From contig CAVVFX010000020.1 in NCBI GenBank assembly GCA_963747535.1, positions 620,001 through 684,000 of the forward strand: a DNA stretch of 64,000 nucleotides. The letters are read 5' to 3'. Made by a program: the position numbers and the translations under genes. Origin of the DNA: CAVVFX01 sp963747535 (GTDB taxonomy: Bacteria > Acidobacteriota > Terriglobia > Bryobacterales > Bryobacteraceae). Under the pieces are notes generated by a model that saw nothing but the letters and a program-made list of their open reading frames with translations, made no database searches and was not told where the DNA came from. Of the stretch, positions 1 through 7,327 are shown in pieces; within the stretch, counting starts at the first letter, position 1; every line of letters starts with the position of its first letter.

Positions 1-202
1 TTCCAGTGTATCAGCTTTTCGCAACTGACGTCCCCGTCTGCGGCTAAATCTACCTTCGACATGTCATCTGCGCCACTACCAGAGACGTAATCAACAGTAC
101 AGTCTCCCTCCTGTCCGCTTCAGGAAGCTGAAAAAGCTCCCGGCCAGGGATGAACGCCGATCGACACTGATTGAAAACAGAGGTCGTTATCGGTGCTAAT
201 CT
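1..202. other. Leading gap, no gene recognised
   Basis: No convincing coding region is seen. The end of this stretch runs straight into the permease gene. It contains two CTGTG boxes separated by TTCAT just before the likely GTG start, which looks like an intergenic spacer motif rather than coding sequence. The ATP-binding subunit expected beside the importer is not here. Confidence 0.4.
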
Positions 203-217
203 GTGTTCATCTGTGGC

Positions 218-1045
218 GTGAACATCCGCAACTGGTTTCTCCTCCCTGCGCGCATCACCATGGCCGTTCTCTTCGCGGCGCCGGTGGCCATTGTTGGCGC
301 GTACAGCCTGCTGACCCGCGGTGACTACGGCGGCGTCGAGCACCCCTGGACCCTCGAAAGCTACACGCGGCTCGTCGATCCTCTCTATGGGGTGATCCTT
401 TGGCGCTCCTTCGCCCTCGCCGCCATCACGACCCTGCTGTGCGCCGCTTTGGGTTTCCCTCTGGCGCTATTCATTTCCCGCTCCGGCCGGTGGAAGAACC
501 TTTGGCTCCAACTGGTAATCCTGCCCTTTTGGACCAGCTTTCTGGTCCGTACCTACGCGTGGCTCTTTCTGTTGAGAGAGACTGGCCTGATCAACACCAC
601 ACTCATCAAACTGGGCGTTATCCACACCCCTCTTCCGCTGCTTTACAACAACGGCGCAGTGCTGCTGGGCCTGGTCTATGCCTATCTGCCGTTCATGGTC
701 CTGCCGCTTTACGCCACGTTGGAGCGAATCGACCCATCGCTGCTCGAAGCCGCAGCCGATCTGGGGATGCGTCCCCTGCGCGCGGTATTCCGAATCGTCC
801 TGCCGCTCACCACGCCCGGTATGATCGCCGGCAGCATCCTGGTTTTTATTCCCTGCCTGGGCGCGTACTTGACGCCGGACCTTCTCGGCGGCGGCAAAAC
901 CGTAATGGCCGGGAACCTGATCCAGAACCAGTTCACCACCGCGCGCGACTGGCCCTTCGGATCGGCCGTCTCGCTGATGCTCATGCTGATCGCAACGTTA
1001 TTGCTCATCCTGCTGATCCGCCGCAGCGGAGAGGATGTGCTGTGA
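218..1045 (+). CDS. potB: ABC transporter permease, spermidine/putrescine type (PotB-like)
   Basis: Inner-membrane permease of a polyamine-type ABC importer. The protein is almost entirely hydrophobic helices. It carries the cytoplasmic loop that contacts the ATPase (the EAA motif), visible as EAAADLGMRPLRAVFRIVLP about two thirds along and followed by TTPG. Length (about 275 aa) is normal for PotB. The GTG at 218 is chosen because it opens directly onto the first hydrophobic stretch. A GTG at 203 and an ATG at 260 are alternatives, the latter cutting into the first helix. The stop is followed within 17 bases by the second permease, and the three transporter genes form one operon. The substrate is inferred from family resemblance. 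Confidence 0.85.
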   Translation: MNIRNWFLLPARITMAVLFAAPVAIVGAYSLLTRGDYGGVEHPWTLESYTRLVDPLYGVILWRSFALAAITTLLCAALGFPLALFISRSGRWKNLWLQLVILPFWTSFLVRTYAWLFLLRETGLINTTLIKLGVIHTPLPLLYNNGAVLLGLVYAYLPFMVLPLYATLERIDPSLLEAAADLGMRPLRAVFRIVLPLTTPGMIAGSILVFIPCLGAYLTPDLLGGGKTVMAGNLIQNQFTTARDWPFGSAVSLMLMLIATLLLILLIRRSGEDVL

Positions 1046-1061
1046 AGAGGAGCCCTCAGCC

Positions 1062-1820
1062 TTGAGAAGAGCCCTCAGTGTCTACGCCGCGGTCGCCTTC
1101 GCTTTCCTGTACCTGCCGCTCATCGTGCTGGTGGTCTTCAGCTTCAACCAGTCTAAGTTCACCGTCTGGGAAGGCTTTTCGCTCAACTGGTATCGCGCTG
1201 TCGTGAATAATGCCGACCTCGCCTGGGCCACACGCAACAGCGTCATCATCGCGCTCGTCTCGGCGCTCCTTTCCACCGCTATCGGCACCCTGGCCGCCTA
1301 CGGACTCTGGAAGCGCAAGTCTCCGTTGCTCGCCGGATCGATGTACCTCTCGCTGGTCACTCCCGAGATCGTGACCGGCATTTCGCTGCTCGCATTCTTC
1401 CAGTTCATCTTCCGCTACCTGCATTTCCAACTCGGACTCTACACCGTGATTCTGGCCCATGTGGCATTCTCCATCGCCTACGTGGCGATCGTCGTGTCGG
1501 CGCGGCTACGCTCCATGGACCCTGCCCTCGAGGAAGCGGCGCTCGATCTGGGCGCGCATGAGTGGACCGTCTTCTCCCGCGTGACCCTACCCAATATTCT
1601 GCCCGGAGTCATCGCCGCCGCACTCCTCGCTCTGATCGTTTCCTTCGACGACTACGTGATTACCAGCCTGGTCGCAGGCGTCGATTCCGAGACTCTGCCG
1701 ATGGTCATCTACGCCATGGCCCGGCGAGGTGTGAATCCCGAGATCAACGCCATATCGGCCATGATTGTCGTGGTCTTCGGTGCGCTGATTATTGTGTCTG
1801 AAAAGGTGCGTGCGGCATGA
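1062..1820 (+). CDS. potC: ABC transporter permease, spermidine/putrescine type (PotC-like)
   Basis: Second permease of the importer. It has six hydrophobic segments and an EAA loop (EEAALDLGAHEWTVFSRVTLP) near the middle, then the FDDYVITSLVAG segment typical of PotC. The start is taken as TTG 1062 because GAGGAG at 1047-1052 lies nine bases upstream. An ATG at 1035 would overlap the end of the previous gene and add a Cys/Glu-rich start (MCCEEE) unlike the family. The stop overlaps the start of the binding-protein gene by four bases (ATGA), so the genes are translationally coupled. Confidence 0.87.
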   Translation: MRRALSVYAAVAFAFLYLPLIVLVVFSFNQSKFTVWEGFSLNWYRAVVNNADLAWATRNSVIIALVSALLSTAIGTLAAYGLWKRKSPLLAGSMYLSLVTPEIVTGISLLAFFQFIFRYLHFQLGLYTVILAHVAFSIAYVAIVVSARLRSMDPALEEAALDLGAHEWTVFSRVTLPNILPGVIAAALLALIVSFDDYVITSLVAGVDSETLPMVIYAMARRGVNPEINAISAMIVVVFGALIIVSEKVRAA

Positions 1821-2854
1821 ACTACAGCATGAGGCGGCGGACGTTTACCCTCGCGGCGCTGGCTTTGACCGGCTGCCGTACCGATCGCCGGCCGCGGCTC
1901 AACGTATTCAACTGGTCCAGCTACATCGCACCCGAAACGGTGCCCGATTTCGAGAAGGAGTTCGGCGTCCGCGTCCGGTATGGCCTCTACGAGAGCAACG
2001 AGGAGATGCTGGCTAAAGTGATGACGGGCAACTCCGGCTGGGACATCGTCTTCCCGACTCATAGCCGTATCCAGCCGATGGTTCGCAACCGGCTGCTGGC
2101 GAGGCTCGATCGCTCGCGGCTGCGTAATCTGGACAATCTCGACCCGCAGTTCCGCCATCCTTTCTGGGATCCCGACCTGGACTTCTGCGTCCCGTACATG
2201 TGGAATGCCACGGGAATCGTCTACAACACCTCGGTCGCGCCGGCCGTCTCCTGGACCGACCTTTGGCGCCCGGATGTCCGGGGACGCGTCACCATGCTTG
2301 ACGATGAGGAGGATGTCATCGGCGCGTGTCTGCTGAAGATGGGATATTCGTTCTACTCCACCGATGCCGCGCAACTGGCCGTGGCTCGGGCGCAGGCCGT
2401 GGAGCAGAAGAAGTCCCTGCGCGCCTACATCAATGCCGAAGTTCGCGACCAGTTGGTCTCCGGCGACGTGTTGATGGCGCAACTCTGGTCGACGACCGCG
2501 GAAGGTGCCATTCGCGGCGCGCCCGCGGGCAAGCTCAAATTCGTCTATCCGCGCGAAGGGTTCCCGGTTTATTGCGACAATGCCGCGATCCTGCGCGAGA
2601 GCCGCCATACCGAAGCCGCCCACGCGTTTCTCAACTACATCCTGCGCCCGAACGTGAGCGCCCGCATCGCCATCGCCGCCGAGACCGCAACCGCGAACTC
2701 AGCCGCGCGAGCGCTGTTGCCCGAGGAAATCCGCCAGAGCCGCACGCTCTATCCCGACGCCGAGACGATGAAACGTGCGGTCTGGCCCCCTCCGCTGCCG
2801 TCCGCTGCACAACGGTATCGCGACCGCATCTGGACCGAGATCAAGAGTGCATAA
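1817..2854 (+). CDS. potD: Polyamine ABC transporter substrate-binding protein (PotD-like)
   Basis: Extracytoplasmic binding protein that delivers substrate to the two permeases. The N-terminus has twin arginines (MRRRTF), a short hydrophobic stretch and an LALTGC lipobox, suggesting a lipoprotein. The mature start LNVFNWSSYIAPE is the hallmark of the PotD/PotF family, and WDIVFPTH and PYMWNATGIVYN are further conserved blocks. Length 345 aa fits. The ATG overlaps the stop of the permease gene. No ATPase (PotA) is found in the operon, so it must lie before the window or elsewhere. Confidence 0.87.
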   Translation: MNYSMRRRTFTLAALALTGCRTDRRPRLNVFNWSSYIAPETVPDFEKEFGVRVRYGLYESNEEMLAKVMTGNSGWDIVFPTHSRIQPMVRNRLLARLDRSRLRNLDNLDPQFRHPFWDPDLDFCVPYMWNATGIVYNTSVAPAVSWTDLWRPDVRGRVTMLDDEEDVIGACLLKMGYSFYSTDAAQLAVARAQAVEQKKSLRAYINAEVRDQLVSGDVLMAQLWSTTAEGAIRGAPAGKLKFVYPREGFPVYCDNAAILRESRHTEAAHAFLNYILRPNVSARIAIAAETATANSAARALLPEEIRQSRTLYPDAETMKRAVWPPPLPSAAQRYRDRIWTEIKSA

Positions 2855-2890
2855 CGAATCAGGTCTGCCGTTTCCGTACTCTAATGCTGC

Positions 2891-3685
2891 ATGGATCTAC
2901 AGATTGCAGGAAAGAAGGCCCTGGTTACCGGATCGACCGCGGGCATCGGGCTGGCCATCGCAGAAGCACTTGCTGCGGAGGGCGCTTTCGTCATCCTCAA
3001 CGGCCGAACGCAGCAGCGGGTCGACGCGGCTATCGGGCAAATTCGTGGCAAATACCCATCGGCACAAGTCGAGGGGCTGGCTGCCGATCTCGGTAACGCT
3101 GGAGGGGTTGCGCAGGCGATAAGCCGTTTCCCGGATCTCGACATTCTGGTCAACAACCTGGGAATCTTTGAGCCCAAACCTTTCGAGCAGATTCCCGATG
3201 AGGACTGGCTCCGGTTTTTCGAGGTCAATGTCATGAGCGGCGTACGGCTGAGCCGCCATCATCTGCCGCGAATGAAGCAGCGGAATTGGGGACGGATCGT
3301 ATTCGTTTCGAGCGAATCCGGCTTGCAGATTCCACAGGAGATGGTTCATTACGGGATGACCAAAACCGCGCAGCTGGCCGTAGCGCGGGGCATGGCCGAG
3401 ACCACTAAAGGAACCGCCGTGACCGTGAATTCCGTGCTACCGGGACCGACCGCTTCGGAAGGTGTGGGACAGTTTATCGAACAACTGGCGGCGGCTGGTA
3501 AAGTGAGCCGCGAAGTGGTGGAGCGGCAATTCTTTCAGACCGGCCGCCCCTCATCGCTGCTGCAACGCTTCGAAAAGCCGGAGGAGATCGCAGTGCTGGT
3601 GGCGTTTGTCGTCAGCCCGCTGGCGTCAGCCATCAACGGTGCCGCATTGCGCGTGGAAGGCGGCGTAGTCCAAAGCATCGGCTAA
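2891..3685 (+). CDS. SDR family NAD(P)-dependent oxidoreductase
   Basis: Classical short-chain dehydrogenase of 264 aa. The Rossmann motif TGSTAGIG is at residues 13-20, NNLG (a variant of NNAG) near 88, a conserved Asn at 113, and the catalytic Ser141-Tyr154-Lys158 set in VSSES...YGMTK. The C-terminal INGAALRVEGG matches the usual INGxxxxVDGG dimer segment. It starts 36 bases after the binding-protein gene on the same strand and may be cotranscribed. The substrate cannot be read from sequence. Confidence 0.9.
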   Translation: MDLQIAGKKALVTGSTAGIGLAIAEALAAEGAFVILNGRTQQRVDAAIGQIRGKYPSAQVEGLAADLGNAGGVAQAISRFPDLDILVNNLGIFEPKPFEQIPDEDWLRFFEVNVMSGVRLSRHHLPRMKQRNWGRIVFVSSESGLQIPQEMVHYGMTKTAQLAVARGMAETTKGTAVTVNSVLPGPTASEGVGQFIEQLAAAGKVSREVVERQFFQTGRPSSLLQRFEKPEEIAVLVAFVVSPLASAINGAALRVEGGVVQSIG

Positions 3686-3760
3686 CCCGAAGCCTCGACG
3701 ATTTCTGGTGGGGTAGGCCTTTGGCCCATACCTGGAAAGTTTGGTTGCAGCTATGCTGCT

Positions 3761-3815
3761 CCGTGGGGCGGACCACTGTGTTTCGTGGTCTACCGGCTGC
3801 GGAGCAGCTGCTTTT
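3761..3815. repeat. Dispersed palindromic repeat, copy 1
   Basis: Two neighbouring hairpins: a GGGGCGGACCA arm facing TGGTCTACC, then GGCTGCGGAGCAGCTGC. It belongs to a family with better copies at 19217-19274 and 31248-31300 and a partial copy at 29061-29094. It lies between two converging genes and may act as a bidirectional terminator, but its recurrence points to a REP-like element. Confidence 0.6.
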
Positions 3816-3851
3816 GGCTCGGCAAGAAACCCGAGACTTCAGGCTGTTTCG

Positions 3852-4736
3852 TCAGTTGCGCGGGATGCGATCCTTGGGCGTCGACAGATAACCGCTGATC
3901 GTATCCTTGCCGACGGTGTTAACCACAATCTCGTACGGCTGCGCTGCCTTGGCCACGTAGAACTGCACCGGCTCGTTAACGGTCCTGTCTTTCTTCTCGG
4001 TAGTCTTATCGTCCGCGTGGACTTCCACGGTGAACTTGTTCTTCTTGGGATCGGTCTTCTTGAGCAGCAACTGAATATCGCCGACCCGCTGCGGTTCCTT
4101 AGTCTTGATCAGCTTGAACTCGGTATAGTTGCGCTCGCCCAGCCGGCGCAATGCCGCCAGTTCTTTGCCATTGGTCGCCACCAGGGAATTGGTACCGCTC
4201 AGATCGCCGCGAACGCTTTTGAGCTCCGCGATGGTCTTATCCAGTTCGGACTTGGTGTTCGCGACATCGGTCTTGGTGCTGGCAACCTCGGTGGACACCG
4301 TGTCGATCTTGGTGTTCGCCGTGGTAGCCTGCTGCTTCACATCGCCGATGTCACTTGAAAGCTTTTGCCCCAGTTGTTGCTGTTCCTGTTCCAGCCTTTT
4401 GGCCGATTGCTCGGAGCTGCTCACGGCTTCCCGCTTGGCCTGTAGCGCGGCCGCCTGCGCCGCGGCGAGGGTCTGCCGGGTCGAGACATCCAGTTGTTCG
4501 CGGAGTTGCTCGGCATGTTTTCGCGAAGTTGCGCCAACCGCCGTAGTGTCTTCTTGCAGCTTCTCGATTTCCGCCTGCATGGCGTCGCTGGTTTTCGCTG
4601 CGTCTTTTTTCAGATCCTGGATCTGGACGAAGAGGTAGATGTTGCCAGCCAGCATTGCAACGATAGCCCCACCAGCCAGAGCCAGGGGCAGGTTGGACTT
4701 GGGAGGCTGTGGATAGATCGGTGGATTTGTAGCCAT
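3852..4736 (-). CDS. Membrane-anchored coiled-coil protein of unknown function
   Basis: 294 aa. A short Pro-rich cytoplasmic start is followed by one transmembrane helix (about residues 17-36). A long Gln/Glu/Lys/Ala-rich coiled coil (about 37-190) comes next, with repeated TxxTK/AxTKT patterns. A compact C-terminal domain rich in beta-type residues (about 195-294) ends the protein. No catalytic motif is recognised. The arrangement suggests a periplasmic spacer or cell-envelope scaffold, but this is inference. It is transcribed alone, with a gap of 134 bases to the stop of rocD. Confidence 0.72.
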   Translation of the reverse strand: MATNPPIYPQPPKSNLPLALAGGAIVAMLAGNIYLFVQIQDLKKDAAKTSDAMQAEIEKLQEDTTAVGATSRKHAEQLREQLDVSTRQTLAAAQAAALQAKREAVSSSEQSAKRLEQEQQQLGQKLSSDIGDVKQQATTANTKIDTVSTEVASTKTDVANTKSELDKTIAELKSVRGDLSGTNSLVATNGKELAALRRLGERNYTEFKLIKTKEPQRVGDIQLLLKKTDPKKNKFTVEVHADDKTTEKKDRTVNEPVQFYVAKAAQPYEIVVNTVGKDTISGYLSTPKDRIPRN

Positions 4737-4870
4737 AATTTGTTAGAGTTAAACAATAGTATAGAAGGTTACGCGCAATCGTTGGGAGAACTGTGTTTCT
4801 TTCGTCTGTTCTCCTCGTGACTCCCCAGGCCACTATCGCAAAGCATACGCTTTACGCTCGCGGTGGCCCG

Positions 4871-6082
4871 CTATCCCTCGAACGCCTTGCGCACCTGTCC
4901 CGCCGCCCATGCCAGGTCCTCTTCCGAAATGATCAGCGGAGGGGCGAGGCGAATTACGAAATCGTGAGTCTCCTTGCAGAGCAGTCCCAAATCCTTCAGC
5001 CGCTCGCAGTACGAACGGGCCGGCACCAGCAGTTCGATCCCAATCAGCAGCCCGCGTCCGCGGATGGCCTTGATGTGCGGATGGCGCAGCTTGCGCAGCT
5101 CATAGAGCAGCCACGCGCCGAGTTCGGCCGAGCGATCCGCCAGCCGCTCTTCCTCGATCACCCGCAGCGCGGCGCGCGCCACCGCGCATGCCAGCGGATT
5201 GCCGCCATACGTGCTGCCGTGGCTGCCCGGCCGGAACACGCCCAGAATCTCGGTTGACGAAACCACGGCCGATACCGGATATGCGCCGCCCGAAAGCGCC
5301 TTGCCGAGCACGTACACATCCGGTTGCACGCTCTCGTGCTGGCAGGCGAACATCCTGCCGGTGCGGCCGAGGCCGGTCTGGATCTCGTCGGCCACCAGCA
5401 GCACGCGCTCACGCGCGCACAACTCTGCTGCCTGCCTCAGATACCCGTCAGGCGGGATCAGAATGCCAGCCTCGCACTGGATCGGCTCGATCAGCAACGC
5501 GCAGGTACGCGGCGTAATCGCGGCTTCCAGCGCCTCGATGTCGCCGAAAGGCACGCTCACGAAGCCCGGCGTGAAGGGACCGAAGCCGTCCTTATAGAGC
5601 GGCTCACTGGAGAAGCCGGTGATGGTCGTCGTGCGGCCATGGAAATTGTTGTCGCAGACGATGATCTCAGCCTCTTCGCGCGGGATGCGCTTGAAGGTAT
5701 AGCCCCAGCGGCGCACTGCCTTAATAGACGACTCGACGGCCTCCGCCCCGGTGTTCATCGGCAGCACCATCTGCATGCCGCAGGCGCGAGCCAGTTCTTC
5801 ACAAAAGCGCGGCAACTGATCGTTGCGAAAGGCGCGCGAAGTCAGCGTCACGCGTGACGCTTGCTCTACGAGCGCCTGCAAAATGCGCGGATGGCAGTGG
5901 CCCTGGTTGAGGGCGGAGTACGCGCTCAGACAATCCATATAGCGGCGCCCGTCGACGGCGTACACCCACACGCCTTGGGCGCGCTCCACCACCACGTCGA
6001 GCGGACGATAATTGTGCGCACCCCAACGGTCTTCAACCTGGATCAGGTCGGCCGCGAGCTCATGGGATTCGATTTCGGGCAT
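4871..6082 (-). CDS. rocD: Ornithine--oxo-acid transaminase
   Basis: PLP-dependent class III aminotransferase, 403 aa. It moves the delta-amino group of ornithine to 2-oxoglutarate, giving glutamate semialdehyde/pyrroline-5-carboxylate. The N-terminal [17 protein letters not shown] and [14 protein letters not shown] blocks are characteristic of ornithine aminotransferase. TGAEA (111-115) and [12 protein letters not shown] bind PLP, and Lys261 in LGKALSGG is the Schiff-base lysine. The ATG at 6082 gives the family's normal N-terminus; a longer open frame upstream is only out-of-frame proC sequence. It follows proC by eight bases, so its product feeds the next step of the same operon. Confidence 0.93.
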   Translation of the reverse strand: MPEIESHELAADLIQVEDRWGAHNYRPLDVVVERAQGVWVYAVDGRRYMDCLSAYSALNQGHCHPRILQALVEQASRVTLTSRAFRNDQLPRFCEELARACGMQMVLPMNTGAEAVESSIKAVRRWGYTFKRIPREEAEIIVCDNNFHGRTTTITGFSSEPLYKDGFGPFTPGFVSVPFGDIEALEAAITPRTCALLIEPIQCEAGILIPPDGYLRQAAELCARERVLLVADEIQTGLGRTGRMFACQHESVQPDVYVLGKALSGGAYPVSAVVSSTEILGVFRPGSHGSTYGGNPLACAVARAALRVIEEERLADRSAELGAWLLYELRKLRHPHIKAIRGRGLLIGIELLVPARSYCERLKDLGLLCKETHDFVIRLAPPLIISEEDLAWAAGQVRKAFEG

Positions 6083-6090
6083 AGCAGGCC

Positions 6091-6993
6091 TTAGTGTGCG
6101 GAGCGCTGCCCGGCTGGGCTTTCGGAGATCTTGGTCGGACCGACGCCGAGGTGTGCGGAAATCCTGGTGGCCTCTTCCACGGCACGGGCCAGCACCGAAC
6201 GGATGCGTCCGTCCTCCAGCATCAGCAGGCCGCCGATAGTGCAACCGGCCGGTGTGGTGACGTCGTCGCGCAGGGCGGCGGGATGGCGGCCGGTGGAGAG
6301 CACCATGCGCGCGGCGCCGAGCGCAGTCTGCGCGACCAGCGTCAAGGCCAGCTGCCGCGGCAGACCCACGCGCACGCCGGCATCGGCCAGCGCCTCCATG
6401 ATGAGGAACTGATAGCCTGGGCCGCTCCCGCTGAGCGCAGTGACCGCGTTGAAGTGAATCTCGTCGACCGGCAGGCACAGGCCTACCGCTTCGAAGATTG
6501 CCTGCGCGCGCTGCAAGTGAGTGCTGGTGGCGTAACGCCCGGGGCAGATCACGGTCATGCCCTCGCCGACCACGGCAGGCGTGTTAGGCATGGCGCGGAC
6601 CACCGGATTTTCGGTGCCGAGCAGCGATTCCAGACGGTCGGTGCCGACCCCCGCGAGGATCGAGATGAGCAGCGTTTCGCGGCGAAGTCCGGCGTTGCGC
6701 AACGTGGCCAGCACCACCGGCGCATCGTTCGGTTTGACGCACAGCAGAATCAGATCGGCACCCGATACGCGCCCATGGTAATCGCATTCGACGGCGATGC
6801 CGAGCGCCTCGGAGGCGGCACTGCAGTTGGCCGGATTCTTATCGCCGGCCCAGACGCGGTCGTGCGGGATCAACTTACCGGAGAGCAGTCCGCGTAGCAG
6901 CGTCTGGCCCATCACGCCGGCGCCGATGACGCCGAGCGTGGCGCCTTCGCCGATTACGGGTACGGCCTGGGTATGTTCAGGTTGATTCGACAT
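6091..6993 (-). CDS. proC: Pyrroline-5-carboxylate reductase
   Basis: NAD(P)H-dependent reductase making proline from pyrroline-5-carboxylate. The Rossmann motif GVIGAGVMG is at residues 21-29, CVKPND follows in the cofactor domain, [13 protein letters not shown] in the middle, and the C-terminal helical domain has [12 protein letters not shown] and [14 protein letters not shown]. Length (300 aa) is slightly above the usual 270-280 because of a polar N-terminal extension before the Rossmann fold. It is first in a two-gene operon with rocD, an arrangement that turns ornithine directly into proline. Confidence 0.93.
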   Translation of the reverse strand: MSNQPEHTQAVPVIGEGATLGVIGAGVMGQTLLRGLLSGKLIPHDRVWAGDKNPANCSAASEALGIAVECDYHGRVSGADLILLCVKPNDAPVVLATLRNAGLRRETLLISILAGVGTDRLESLLGTENPVVRAMPNTPAVVGEGMTVICPGRYATSTHLQRAQAIFEAVGLCLPVDEIHFNAVTALSGSGPGYQFLIMEALADAGVRVGLPRQLALTLVAQTALGAARMVLSTGRHPAALRDDVTTPAGCTIGGLLMLEDGRIRSVLARAVEEATRISAHLGVGPTKISESPAGQRSAH

Positions 6994-7196
6994 GGAGATG
7001 ACCTCGATTCAGGCGAAAGAGCAGGGGAAATAGGAAATCCGGACTGCGAGCCTGATCCTTGAAAGTAGCACATGTATGCAGCCCCTCAGGCGTGATGAGA
7101 TAGGCGATCGATAGTGCGAACGACGTTAGATCTCGACGGCGGCCTCCTCGCCAATTGGCCTGAGAGGATGGCTGGCGTCACCGTCAGACCGCTCTC

Positions 7197-7284
7197 CAGA
7201 AACAGCTGCCAAACTTCGCTCGCGGCGGCAAAGGCGGAAGTTTCAGATACATTGGACCACGGCCTGCCACGCGGTTAGCGGCTG
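7197..7284. repeat. Dispersed intergenic repeat, copy A
   Basis: This stretch is clearly similar to 10641-10721. Both contain CCAAACTTCGCTC, an AAGTTTC arm, ACATTGGAC, then a CTGCC...GCG.TTAGCGGCT tail. It occupies much of the 334-base gap (6994-7327) between proC and hppA, which otherwise holds no gene that I can see. Confidence 0.55.
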
Positions 7285-7296
7285 AAAACTGAGGAT

Positions 7297-7316
7297 GGGC
7301 CGGGTCGAACCGGCCC
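7297..7316 (-). terminator. Candidate terminator of the pyrophosphatase gene
   Basis: A perfect seven-base stem, GGGCCGG and CCGGCCC, with loop GTCGAA, starts 12 bases past the stop of the pyrophosphatase gene. There is no uninterrupted T-run, only a TTTTCAG further on, so intrinsic termination is uncertain. Confidence 0.4.
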
Positions 7317-7327
7317 ACCCGGGAAAC

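Noticed and set aside
50..343. 97-aa minus-strand open frame at the window start
   Set aside because: It overlaps the permease start antisense and has a composition expected of chance.
3741..4358. 205-aa plus-strand open frame
   Set aside because: Antisense to the coiled-coil protein; no ribosome binding site and no recognisable motif.
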